A DNA stretch of 64,000 bases, taken from the NCBI RefSeq assembly GCF_040289485.1, contig NZ_PSLG01000003.1, positions 1 through 64,000 of the forward strand, written 5' to 3'. Source of the DNA: Thermoflexus sp040289485. GTDB taxonomy: Bacteria > Chloroflexota > Anaerolineae > Thermoflexales > Thermoflexaceae. The position numbers were made by a program, and so were the translations under genes. Shown here piece after piece: positions 32,988 to 40,681 of the stretch (position 1 is the first letter of the stretch; every line of letters begins with the position of its first letter). The notes beneath the pieces were generated by a model. It did no database searches. It was not told the DNA's origin and saw only the letters and a list, made by a program, of their open reading frames with translations.

Positions 32988-33164
32988 GCTACTCCGGCTT
33001 CGTTAGAAATCCATCAGCGCAACGGGATCGCTCTTTGCCATTTCGTCGGTACATCGTGGCGAACATGTTGTGCGAGCGGAGGAAAGGTCGAAAAATATGC
33101 GGTGGAGTGCTCTGAGAATCGAGGAAGGAGGTTCGGATGGCGGGGGGAGGGTGTTGGGGATCTG

Positions 33165-33173
33165 TGCTATAAT
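33165..33173 (+). promoter_or_regulatory. Extended -10 promoter of secG
   Basis: TGC-TATAAT, a perfect -10 with the extended TGn element, 77 bp before the secG start. The 262-bp gap between the hemB fragment and secG holds this and no other gene that I can support. Confidence 0.65.
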
Positions 33174-33249
33174 GGGCGGCTGGTGGCCGGGGGCTGGCGG
33201 TTCGGGCAGCCCCTGGTCGACTGGTGGAGATCGATGGGGGAGGCGATCG

Positions 33250-33486
33250 GTGACCACGGCGTTGCACCTTGCCCAGATCGTGTTGGCGGTGGCCCTCATC
33301 GCCATCATCCTGCTCCAGGCGGGCTCCTCGCAACTTGGCGGGGTGTTCGGGCTGGGGGATGTGGGGGTGCCTCGGAAGCGGCGGGGGCTGGAGCGGACGG
33401 TGTTCAACCTGACGGTCCTTTTGGCCGTCCTCTTCCTGGCCCTGGCAGTGGTCAACGTGATCGTCACCGGGAACCCGACCGGTTGA
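33250..33486 (+). CDS. secG: Preprotein translocase subunit SecG
   Basis: A 78-residue membrane protein with two helices (about residues 5-24 and 53-73) around the conserved loop QLGGVFGLGDVG. It is the accessory channel subunit of SecYEG. No in-frame ATG lies at the homologous start; the GTG at 33250 has GGGGGAGG six bases upstream and places LHLAQIVLAVALIAIILLQ where SecG proteins begin. It is followed 23 bp later by an exported binding protein gene. Confidence 0.9.
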   Translation: MTTALHLAQIVLAVALIAIILLQAGSSQLGGVFGLGDVGVPRKRRGLERTVFNLTVLLAVLFLALAVVNVIVTGNPTG

Positions 33487-33509
33487 GCCGCGCCGGTGTC
33501 ACAGCGGCC

Positions 33510-35186
33510 ATGGCGTCCCGTCCCCGTCCCCCGACCCTGGCCCCAGGCCTGCGCCTTCCCCTGGCGCTGCTCAGTCTGTTGGCGGTTGGCCTGGGGCTCC
33601 TGATGATGTCCCTGGCTGCCCGGGCGGGCGTGGAGACCGTCCCGGCGCGGGGCGGGCAGTATGTGGAGGCCCTGGTCGGCCCCATCACCACCTTGAACCC
33701 CCTTCAGGTCCAGCCGGGCGATCCGGAGGCCGATCTTACCCGCCTGATCTTCAACAGCCTGGTGCGCCTGGATCCCCAAGGGCTCCCGGTGGGCGATCTG
33801 GCCCTGCGGTGGGAGGTCTCGGAGGACGGACGGCGCTACACGTTCTATCTTCGTCCCAACGTCCGCTGGCACGACGGCGTGCCGTTCACCGCCGACGACG
33901 TCCTTTTCACCGTGCGCCTGTTGCAGTCTCCGGACCTCCCGGGTCCTCCGGGGCGGGCATTCCTCTGGCAGGCCATCGAGGTGGTCCCCATCAACAGCCT
34001 GACGGTCCAGTTCCGGCTGCCGGAGCCCCTGGCCGTCTTCCCCGACCTATTGACCTTCGGGATCCTGCCGGCCCATCGTCTCCAGGGGGTCCCGCCGAGT
34101 CAGTTCAGCGCCCATCCCTTCCACCTGAGCCCCATTGGGACCGGTCCGTATCGGGTGGAGCGGGTGTATGTGGAAGAGGGGCGGATCCAGCGGGTGCGCC
34201 TGGCCGCCCACACGGGCTACTTCCGGGGCCCGCCGCTCCTGGAGCAGGTGGAGTTCCGGATCTTTCCGGACACGCGCACCGCCCTCATGGCCTACCGCGC
34301 GGGGGAGGTGCAGGGGATCGCCCGGATCTTCCCCACCGATCTGGACCAAGTGCGCGCCCTGCCGACGCTGAACCTGTTCTCAGCCCTCCTCTCCGGTTAT
34401 GAGGCCATCCTGCTCAACCACGCCTCGCCCCTTTTCCGGGACCGGGAGGTGCGCCAGGCCCTCTGGCTGGCCCTGGATCGCCAGCACCTGATCGATCGCT
34501 TGCTGGCCGGCCAGGGGGTGGTTGCCCACAGCCCCATCCCGCCCCGGAATTGGGCGTTTCACCCCCGCCTGCCGCCCGTCCCCTACGACCCGGAGCGGGC
34601 ACGGGCGCTGCTGGAAGCGCGGGGCTGGACGATCCCGGAGGGCGAGACAGGGCGCCGGAAGGGGGACCAGGTCTTCCGCTTCCGCCTGGTGACCAGCGCC
34701 GACGGGTTCCACGAGGTCCTCGCCCAGGAGATCGCCCGGCAGTGGCGGGCCTTGGGGATCGCGGTGGAGGTGGAGCCCCTTCCTGGGGACCTGGTGGCCC
34801 AGGCCCTGGCCCCCCATCGGTTCGATGCGGCCCTGGTGGAGATCATGATCCCGGGGGATCCTGACCCCTATCCGTTCTGGCACGAGACCCAGGTCGAGGG
34901 CGGACAGAACTACGGTGGGTTCCGGGATCGAGACATCAGCGAGGTCCTGGAGGAGGCCCGGCGGGTCCCCGACATCGCCCGTCGCCGGGACCTCTATTGG
35001 CGCTTCCAGGAACTGTTCCAAGAGAAGGTCCCGGCCCTGTTGCTCTTCTATCCCGTTTACACCTACGCGGTGGACGAGCGGATCTCCGGGATCCAGATCG
35101 GGGCCCTGCTGCACACCCCCGCCGACCGCTTCGATGGGATCACCGAGTGGTACACCATGGTCCGCCGCCGGGTCATCGTGCGGTAG
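33510..35186 (+). CDS. Oligopeptide-type ABC solute-binding protein
   Basis: A 558-residue SBP_bac_5 (DppA/OppA) family protein. The N-terminus has a basic stretch and a hydrophobic segment (about residues 15-38) as signal or anchor, with no lipobox Cys. Family marks follow: ALRWEVSEDGRRYTFYLRPNVRWHDGVPFTADDV region, IGTGPYRVE, RDREVRQALWLALDR and the late DPYPFWHETQ. No permease or ATPase gene is adjacent, so its transporter is elsewhere. ATG 33510 is used; a TTG at 33483 overlapping the secG stop is possible. Confidence 0.9.
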   Translation: MASRPRPPTLAPGLRLPLALLSLLAVGLGLLMMSLAARAGVETVPARGGQYVEALVGPITTLNPLQVQPGDPEADLTRLIFNSLVRLDPQGLPVGDLALRWEVSEDGRRYTFYLRPNVRWHDGVPFTADDVLFTVRLLQSPDLPGPPGRAFLWQAIEVVPINSLTVQFRLPEPLAVFPDLLTFGILPAHRLQGVPPSQFSAHPFHLSPIGTGPYRVERVYVEEGRIQRVRLAAHTGYFRGPPLLEQVEFRIFPDTRTALMAYRAGEVQGIARIFPTDLDQVRALPTLNLFSALLSGYEAILLNHASPLFRDREVRQALWLALDRQHLIDRLLAGQGVVAHSPIPPRNWAFHPRLPPVPYDPERARALLEARGWTIPEGETGRRKGDQVFRFRLVTSADGFHEVLAQEIARQWRALGIAVEVEPLPGDLVAQALAPHRFDAALVEIMIPGDPDPYPFWHETQVEGGQNYGGFRDRDISEVLEEARRVPDIARRRDLYWRFQELFQEKVPALLLFYPVYTYAVDERISGIQIGALLHTPADRFDGITEWYTMVRRRVIVR

Positions 35187-35198
35187 CCGTCCGCCGCC

Positions 35199-35888
35199 TC
35201 ACAGCCAGCGGGTGAAGGCGTGTAGGGGGCGCCGGGATCGAGGGGGAGGCATTCCCGCGGGGACCCCCAGGGTGACCAGGCCTTGGGGTTCCCAATCCGC
35301 TGGGAGGCCCAGGACCTCCCGGACGGTCTCGGGGCAGAAGAGGGGTGCGCACATCCAGCAGGCCCCCAGGCCCAGGGCGTGGGCCATCAGCAGCAGGTTC
35401 TGCCCCGCCATGGCCACGCTCTGGATGGCCATGGCCCGTTCCGCGGCCTGTCGCCGTGGGTCCGGATAGCGGTCCATCTCGGCCATGGAAAGACAAATCA
35501 CCAGCACCACCGGCGCGCCGGTGATCCGGGCTACCGAGCGGCCCACCTCGGCGGCGATCTCTTCCTCCGGGACCCCATCGGCCCGCCGATCCGCCGCCAG
35601 CCGCTCGCCCATCGCCCGCGCCAGGCGGGCCTTCCGTTCGGGATCTCGCACCACCGCGAAGCGCCAGGGTTGCCGGTTGTGGGCCGAGGGGGCCCATCGG
35701 GCGGCCTCCAAACAGGCCCGCACCAGGGCCTCCGGGAGGGGATCCGGTCGGTAGCGGCGGATCGACCGTCGGGCCCGCAGGTGCGCCAGCAGCCCCCGGG
35801 CCGCGGGCGGCAGGCCCAGGGCCTCTTCCTCATCTTCAGGGTTCGGAAGCCCCATGTTCGGGAATCCAGGGTTGCTCTGGGACGCCAT
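35199..35888 (-). CDS. Nitroreductase-family flavoprotein
   Basis: A 229-residue FMN enzyme with the family's RRSIRRYRPDPLPEALVRACLEAARWAPSAHNRQPWRF start, a central AIQSVAMAGQNLLLMAHALGLGACWM and a C-terminal strand LVTLGVPAG. It resembles the nitroreductases found beside or fused to F420-related proteins, but no F420 gene is in the window. The ATG at 35888 overlaps cobO by 53 bases; the ATG at 35855 would reduce this to 20. Last gene of the xseB run; convergent with the binding-protein gene 12 bp away. Confidence 0.88.
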   Translation of the reverse strand: MASQSNPGFPNMGLPNPEDEEEALGLPPAARGLLAHLRARRSIRRYRPDPLPEALVRACLEAARWAPSAHNRQPWRFAVVRDPERKARLARAMGERLAADRRADGVPEEEIAAEVGRSVARITGAPVVLVICLSMAEMDRYPDPRRQAAERAMAIQSVAMAGQNLLLMAHALGLGACWMCAPLFCPETVREVLGLPADWEPQGLVTLGVPAGMPPPRSRRPLHAFTRWL

Positions 35889-36405
35889 AGGCCGCGTTGA
35901 CCCAGCGGGCCAGTGTGAAAAGCAGGTCCGAGAGCCGGTTCAGGTAAGCCAGGATCCAGGGCGGAACCGGCTCCTGCCGATGGAGGGTCACCACCGCCCG
36001 TTCCGCCCGCCGGCAGACGGTGCGGGCGACATGGAGGAGGGCGCCCAGAGGATGTCCCCCGGGGAGCAAGAACGCCCGCACCGGTCCCACCGCCGCCTCG
36101 CTCTCGTCGATCCAGGCCTCCAGCGTCGGGATGCGGGCCGCTGCCGGCGGCGGGAGCGGCGGCCCACGGTCGGCCACGGCGGGGTCCAGGGCCAGGTGGC
36201 TGCCGATGACGAAGAGATCCCGCTGGATCCCCACCAGCCGCTCCGCCCATGGCGCCGGCATCCCCATGGCGATCACATACCCCAGCCAGGCGTTCAGTTC
36301 GTCCACCGCGCCGTAGGCGGCCACCCGGGGATGGTCCTTCGGGACCCGGGTCGGGCCCATCAATTGGGTGGTCCCATCGTCGCCGGTGCGCGTGTAGAGC
36401 CGCAT
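35836..36405 (-). CDS. Cob(I)alamin adenosyltransferase, PduO type
   Basis: Transfers the adenosyl group of ATP to reduced cobalamin to make coenzyme B12. The 189 residues show the ATP-binding N-terminus MRLYTRTGDDGTTQLMG, then AAYGAVDELNAWLG, and the C-terminal RTVCRRAERAVVTL and LNRLSDLLFTLARWVN motifs of the trimeric PduO group. It lies between the DUF212 and nitroreductase genes. No B12-dependent enzyme is visible nearby. Confidence 0.94.
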   Translation of the reverse strand: MRLYTRTGDDGTTQLMGPTRVPKDHPRVAAYGAVDELNAWLGYVIAMGMPAPWAERLVGIQRDLFVIGSHLALDPAVADRGPPLPPPAAARIPTLEAWIDESEAAVGPVRAFLLPGGHPLGALLHVARTVCRRAERAVVTLHRQEPVPPWILAYLNRLSDLLFTLARWVNAAYGVPEQPWIPEHGASEP

Positions 36406-36447
36406 GGCTGCCTCGCCGGATCGAGGGTCGGGGTTTGGGCGGCGCCG

Positions 36448-36900
36448 CTATGGGGCCAGGTGCCACCACAGGGCGGCCATGGCGATCCCCAGCGCCGCGC
36501 CGGCCACCACCTCCATGGGGGTGTGGCCGAGGAGCTCCTTGAGCCGCTGCTCGCTGATGGGCCGGCCGGCGAACAGTTCGTCCAGGATCTGGTTCAGGAG
36601 GCGGGCTTGGATGCTGGCCGCCCGGCGGACGCCGGCCGCGTCATACATCACGATGAGGGCGACGATAAGGCTGATGGCGAAGGCGGTGGAGGCCAGCCCC
36701 TCCCGCAGCCCCACCGCGGTGGCCATCGCCGAGACCAGGGCGGCGTGGGAACTGGGCATGCCGCCGGCGCTGATCAGGAGGCCGAGGTTCCATCGCCGTC
36801 GCCGGGCCCATTCCACCGGCACCTTGGAGGCCTGGGCCACTGTCCAGGCCAACAGCGCCGGGATCAGGATCGGGTTCTGAAAAAGATCCCCCAGGGCCAT
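36448..36900 (-). CDS. DUF212 (PAP2-like) membrane protein
   Basis: A 150-residue membrane protein of the DUF212 family, related to acid phosphatase/vanadium haloperoxidase folds. The start FQNPILIPALLAWTVAQASKVP, the central SAGGMPSSHAALVSAMATAVGL (PAP2-like SSHA motif) and DAAGVRRAASIQA are typical, and it ends in a final helix after LGHTPMEVVAGA. The ATG at 36900 (GGAGGGAG upstream) gives the family length; an earlier in-frame ATG at 36963 overlaps the xseB stop and would add 21 unsupported residues. Confidence 0.87.
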   Translation of the reverse strand: MALGDLFQNPILIPALLAWTVAQASKVPVEWARRRRWNLGLLISAGGMPSSHAALVSAMATAVGLREGLASTAFAISLIVALIVMYDAAGVRRAASIQARLLNQILDELFAGRPISEQRLKELLGHTPMEVVAGAALGIAMAALWWHLAP

Positions 36901-36959
36901 CCGGATCGCTCCCTCCGGGCGGATCGCGCCGTTCCGCATCGCCTCCCCTGGGGATCGTT

Positions 36960-37199
36960 TCATTCCTCCCCTGCGAAGGGGGCCAGGCGGGGGATCCCCT
37001 CCGCCTCCACCTCCAAGACGCGCACGCGCAGCCGGGCCTCTTGCAGCAAGCGCTGGCAATGATCGGCCAGGGCCTGCCCCCGCTCGTAGAGGGCCAGGGC
37101 CTCCTCCAGGGGAAGGGCGCCCCCCTCCAGCGCGCGCACGATCCGCTCCAGTTCGGCGAGGGCCTCCTCGAAGGTCAACGCCTGGATCGCTGGTTCCAT
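36960..37199 (-). CDS. xseB: Exodeoxyribonuclease VII small subunit
   Basis: A 79-residue helical protein with the family pattern TFEEALAELERIVRALEGGALPLEEALALYERGQALADHC... of XseB, which wraps around XseA to regulate this single-strand exonuclease. The start at 37199 has a GGGGGAGG Shine-Dalgarno behind a leader hairpin. The large subunit gene xseA is not adjacent but 25 kb away at 62092. First gene of a four-gene minus-strand run. Confidence 0.92.
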   Translation of the reverse strand: MEPAIQALTFEEALAELERIVRALEGGALPLEEALALYERGQALADHCQRLLQEARLRVRVLEVEAEGIPRLAPFAGEE

Positions 37200-37220
37200 C
37201 CTAGGCCTCCCCCAGGGGTC

Positions 37221-37240
37221 GCCCCCCGCAAGCGGGGGGC
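37221..37240 (-). promoter_or_regulatory. Leader hairpin upstream of xseB
   Basis: GCCCCCCGC and GCGGGGGGC face each other across AA, a near-perfect GC hairpin between the predicted transcription start and the xseB Shine-Dalgarno. It may protect the 5' end or affect translation. Confidence 0.55.
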
Positions 37241-37254
37241 CTTGGTCCGGTTGA

Positions 37255-37283
37255 ATCATAACGACATCGAGAGGGGGAGACAA
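37255..37283 (-). promoter_or_regulatory. Promoter of the xseB run
   Basis: Minus strand: TTGTCT (37278-37283), 17 bp, TATGAT (37255-37260). Confidence 0.65.
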
Positions 37284-37305
37284 GCGCCGCTGCTCCCTCC
37301 GGGTT

Positions 37306-37311
37306 TAAAAT
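37306..37311 (+). promoter_or_regulatory. -10 box (TAAAAT) for the DUF512 gene
   Basis: TAAAAT overlapping the first in-frame ATG (37310), so translation must begin further downstream. The -35 is weak. Confidence 0.5.
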
Positions 37312-37372
37312 GAGGTCCATGGGCACTTTCCTGTCGAGGGGGCCATCCCTCCGGGCGAATTGTGGGGCGGCG

Positions 37373-38860
37373 ATGGGGACGATCATGGTGCCTGCGGAAT
37401 TTTGCATCCCCGAGCGGCCCCGGGCGGCGGAGCCGGCCGGGCTCATCGTGGCGGTGGACCCGACGGGTTGGGGCGCTCGGGTGGGGGTCCGGCCCGGCGA
37501 TGGGCTGTTGCGGGTCAACGGCCATCGGGTCGAGGACGTCATCGACGTGCACTTCCACGCCGCTGAAGACCATGTCGTCGTGGAGGTCCTCCGGGACGGC
37601 CGGCGCCTGACGCTGGAGGGGGACCGGCGGGAGGGGGAGCCCCTGGGGCTGGTCTTCGCCCATCCGACCTTCGACACCGACATCCGGCGCTGCAACAACC
37701 TGTGCACCTTCTGCTTCGTGCTCCAGACCCCCAAGGGGATGCGCCGCACCCTCTACATCAAGGACGACGACTACCGGTATTCCTTCTTGTATGGGCACTT
37801 CGTCACCCTCACCAACCTCACCGAGCGCGACTGGCAGCGCATCGTCGCGCAGCGCCTCTCCCCGCTCTACATCTCGGTCCACGCCACTGACCCCGAGGTC
37901 CGCCGGCGGGTGCTGCGCAACCCACGGGCGCCCGACATCATGGCCCAGTTGCGCTGGCTGGCCGCCCACGGCATCGAGATGCACACCCAGATCGTGGTCA
38001 CCCCGGGCCTCAACGATGGGGAGCACCTCGAGCGCAGCGTCTTCGACCTGGCCACCTTGTGGCCGTGGGTGCGCTCGGTCAGCGTGGTGCCGGTGGGCGT
38101 GACCCGGTTCCAGCGCTACGGCGTGCGCCCCCCCACGCGGGAGGAGGCGCGGCGGGTGCTGCGGGCAGTACACGCCTGGCAGCGGCTCTTCCGGCGGCGG
38201 CTGGGGGTGGGCTTCGTCTACGCCACAGATGAGTGGTATCTCCTCCTCGGCCGCCCCGTTCCTTCGCAGGCGGCCTACGATGGCCTCCGGCTGCAGGAGA
38301 ACGGCCTGGGGATGGTGCGGGACTTCCTGGAGGATTACCGGCGGGTGAAGCGGGCCCTCCGCCAGCGGCGGCCGGACCTGTCCGGGCGGCGAGCGACCTT
38401 GGTCACCGGAACGTTGTTCGCTGCCGTCCTGGCCCGGACGGCGGCGGATTTCAGCGCCCGCACCGGGGCGTCCCTGGAGGTGGTCCCGGTGGTGAACACC
38501 CGGCTGGGGGAGACCATCACCGTGGCCGGCCTGCTGATGGCCGGCGACGTCCTGGACCAACTGGCCGGCCGCCCGCTGGGGGATCTGGTGATCCTGCCCC
38601 GCATCATGTTCGATCATCCCCAGGGGATCTCCCTGGACGATCAGACCCCCCTGGACATCGCCCGGGCCCTGGGGCGCCCGGTGGCGCTGGCGGAGGCCAT
38701 GGGCGATGTGTGGGACGCGCTGGAGGGGCGGGCCCGGTTGGTCTTCCACCCGGATCGGACGATCCATCCTGCGGAGGCCATGCGGGCCGGCTTCGGGTCG
38801 CTGGAGAAGACCATCGCCATGGTCCGAAAGGACGAGCACCGGTTGCGCCCGCGGGGATGA
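37373..38860 (+). CDS. PDZ / radical SAM / DUF512 protein
   Basis: About 495 residues. The N-terminus is PDZ-like (GLIVAVDPTGWGARVGVRPGD and LRVNGHRV). A short radical-SAM-like core with the cluster motif CNNLCTFCFV follows (about residue 107), then TLTNLTERDW, ISVHATDP and the DUF512 C-terminal domain (LVTGTLFAAVLA, VPVVNTRLGETITVAGLL, LVILPRIMFD). The family is widespread in Clostridia, Cyanobacteria and Chloroflexi, and its function is not settled. Earlier ATGs at 37310 and 37319 lie at or next to the -10 box and were rejected. The ATGA overlap couples it to the next gene. Confidence 0.9.
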   Translation: MGTIMVPAEFCIPERPRAAEPAGLIVAVDPTGWGARVGVRPGDGLLRVNGHRVEDVIDVHFHAAEDHVVVEVLRDGRRLTLEGDRREGEPLGLVFAHPTFDTDIRRCNNLCTFCFVLQTPKGMRRTLYIKDDDYRYSFLYGHFVTLTNLTERDWQRIVAQRLSPLYISVHATDPEVRRRVLRNPRAPDIMAQLRWLAAHGIEMHTQIVVTPGLNDGEHLERSVFDLATLWPWVRSVSVVPVGVTRFQRYGVRPPTREEARRVLRAVHAWQRLFRRRLGVGFVYATDEWYLLLGRPVPSQAAYDGLRLQENGLGMVRDFLEDYRRVKRALRQRRPDLSGRRATLVTGTLFAAVLARTAADFSARTGASLEVVPVVNTRLGETITVAGLLMAGDVLDQLAGRPLGDLVILPRIMFDHPQGISLDDQTPLDIARALGRPVALAEAMGDVWDALEGRARLVFHPDRTIHPAEAMRAGFGSLEKTIAMVRKDEHRLRPRG

Positions 38861-39336
38861 GATCCAGGCCCATGGGCCGTGGGACGGCGCGGCGCTTCGG
38901 CAAGATCGGACGGGGCGTCTATATCCTCCTGATCGAGGTGTGGGGGGAGATCCCCATCGGGCGCCTGGGCGTCCGTCGGTTCGCCGGCTGCTACGCCTAC
39001 GTCGGCTCCGCCCAGGGCCCCGGCGGGTTCCGGCGGCTGTTGCGCCATCACCAAGTGGCGGCCGGCGCCCACCCGGCCCGCCGTTGGCACATCGATGCGC
39101 TCCTGGCCCGGGGCGTGTGGCGCGGCGCCTTCGTTCTGGAGACCGGGGAGCGGGGGATCGAATGTGCCCTGGCCCGCCGGCTGGCCCGGATCCTCCCTCC
39201 GGCCGTCCCCGGCTTCGGCAGCAGCGACTGCCGTTGCCCGACCCACCTCTTCGTTGTCCCCAACGCGGAAGCCCTGAGCAGCGCCCTGGCGGCGATGGGG
39301 CTCCAGCCCTTCTTCCTCGCCGGTGGGGAGGGCTGA
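38857..39336 (+). CDS. DUF123 GIY-YIG-type nuclease domain protein
   Basis: A 159-residue protein of the DUF123 branch of the GIY-YIG superfamily: GRGVYILLIEV and GCYAYVGSAQGPGGFRRLLRHH form the GIY and YIG parts with the following Arg. Then come HIDALL, ERGIECALARRLA with a conserved Glu, and the metal-like FGSSDCRCPTHLF. Often an archaeal-type family, of unknown role. The ATG at 38857 overlaps the preceding stop; the ATG at 38872 is an alternative. Confidence 0.88.
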   Translation: MRSRPMGRGTARRFGKIGRGVYILLIEVWGEIPIGRLGVRRFAGCYAYVGSAQGPGGFRRLLRHHQVAAGAHPARRWHIDALLARGVWRGAFVLETGERGIECALARRLARILPPAVPGFGSSDCRCPTHLFVVPNAEALSSALAAMGLQPFFLAGGEG

Positions 39337-39510
39337 TCCTCCTGCGATTGGACAGCCCGTGGCGGCGGTTCGGCGGGCCCGCCACCTGGCCGGGGGGATG
39401 GAGCGCCTTGGCCCTCTCCTGACGCTGGGGTCCGGGGTCTACCTGGTCTATTATTACCTTGGGCCCGGGGCGGCTTCGTTTTTTCTAGAGCCTTCCAGGA
39501 GGAGGCCAAG

Positions 39511-40095
39511 ATGGCGTTCCTCACAACGGTGTCGGGCCGTCTGCTGCCGGTGAGCGCCGCGGTGGCGGCTCCGTTCCCGGAGGCCACGTGCCCGGTCTGT
39601 GGCGGGGCTTTCCCCTTCCGCATCCGGCGCTGGACCCTGGAGCGGATGGTGAAGGGTTGGCACTTCGACAAGATCCGGGATGAGGGGTATCACTTCTGCG
39701 AAACCCCTACGTGCCCCATCGTCTATTTCAACAACCGCGAAGGCCTCTATTTCGCCTTGGAGGAGGTGCAGGTTCCCGTGGGGATCAAGCGCCTGGAGGC
39801 CCCTATCCCGGTTTGTTATTGCAAGGGGGTGGACGAGCAGACGATCCTCTATGAGATCGTTGTCAAGGGCTGCTGCGAATCCATCAAGGACATCCAGGCC
39901 TACACCCGCGCCCGCACCGGCACAGAGTGTCACATCCGCAATCCCTCGGGGCGTTGTTGTGGGGATCACGTGCAGGCGGTGTTGCGCAAAGGCCTCGCCA
40001 TGCGGGCGGATCTCCCCCCGGCCCTTCGGGCGGAGGCGGAGGAGGCTGCGACGGCCATCCCGACCGATGACACATGCTGCGCGGTGCGCGCCTGA
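39511..40095 (+). CDS. Stand-alone CopZ-N-like [2Fe-2S]/zinc protein
   Basis: A 194-residue cysteine-rich protein. After a zinc-ribbon start (CPVCGG, CETPTCPIVYF) come the BFD-like [2Fe-2S] cysteines: VCYCKGVDEQTI, KGCCESIKDI, TGTECHIRNPSGRCCGDH. This pattern matches the N-terminal domain of Archaeoglobus CopZ, which carries a [2Fe-2S] cluster and a zinc. The copper-binding HMA domain of CopZ is absent, so a redox or electron-transfer role is more likely than a copper chaperone. The 174-bp gap upstream holds a TATTAT box (39449-39454) and AGGAGG before the start. Confidence 0.82.
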   Translation: MAFLTTVSGRLLPVSAAVAAPFPEATCPVCGGAFPFRIRRWTLERMVKGWHFDKIRDEGYHFCETPTCPIVYFNNREGLYFALEEVQVPVGIKRLEAPIPVCYCKGVDEQTILYEIVVKGCCESIKDIQAYTRARTGTECHIRNPSGRCCGDHVQAVLRKGLAMRADLPPALRAEAEEAATAIPTDDTCCAVRA

Positions 40096-40126
40096 GGGTC
40101 CGAGCCGGAGGCGGGGAAGGCGGCCT

Positions 40127-40663
40127 TTATGGCAACGCGCCGTGCCCGCGGAGCCAATCCAGGGCGCGCGAAAAGAGGGCCTCCCGGTGGGCCGGGGTCA
40201 GGGTCCAGAGGGTGGCGCCGGGCCGGCGTTTGAAGGCGTCGGCCCATGGGTGAGGGGAGGGCGTGATGGTGGCCATGAGGATCGGCGGGCCGTCGGCGAT
40301 CTCCTCGAGCGCCTGCCGGAAGGTCTCACTGAACAGTTCCATCTTGCCGATCTCATCGACGAGCACCACTTTCGCGGCGGCGGCCGCCGCCCGGAGGGCA
40401 GGGACCCCCAGGCGCTCCAGGGGCGCGACGTCCACGCCGTAGCGCCCGACCCGATAGGGGGCGCGGCCGATCCAATCCACGTGGGCGAAGACCGCCGAGC
40501 GGCCGTCCAGGGTCACCAGGCGAAAGCCCAGGCGGCCCCCCGGCCCGCGGATCTCCTCGGTGTAAAAGCCGCCGGCCCGGTCGCCCAGGGCCTCCGCCAC
40601 ACGACGGAGGAGGGTGGTCTTGCCCACGCCGGGCCGGCCGGTGAGCAGGAGGATCGGGCCCAT
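40127..40663 (-). CDS. THEP1-type nucleoside-triphosphatase
   Basis: A 178-residue P-loop NTPase of the THEP1/NTPase_1 family, common in thermophiles and archaea. Walker A is LLLTGRPGVGKTTLLRR at the N-terminus, followed by AGGFYTEEIRG (a family motif) and Walker B KVVLVDEIGKMELFS (about residue 97). It hydrolyses several NTPs in vitro; the cell role is unknown. It lies 18 bp after the glycosyltransferase gene in the same run. Confidence 0.92.
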   Translation of the reverse strand: MGPILLLTGRPGVGKTTLLRRVAEALGDRAGGFYTEEIRGPGGRLGFRLVTLDGRSAVFAHVDWIGRAPYRVGRYGVDVAPLERLGVPALRAAAAAAKVVLVDEIGKMELFSETFRQALEEIADGPPILMATITPSPHPWADAFKRRPGATLWTLTPAHREALFSRALDWLRGHGALP

Positions 40664-40681
40664 CGCCGGCCTCCCCAGCGC

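Noticed and set aside
32885..33330. The missing HemB N-terminus restored by a frameshift.
   Set aside because: The other two minus-strand frames over this stretch show none of the HemB N-terminal motifs, so a simple frameshift does not explain the loss.
39323..39553. A small plus-strand membrane peptide (with a GVYLVYYYLG segment) before the CopZ-N-like gene.
   Set aside because: No Shine-Dalgarno, it overlaps the strong Shine-Dalgarno and start of the next gene, and its C-terminal half is a shadow of that gene.
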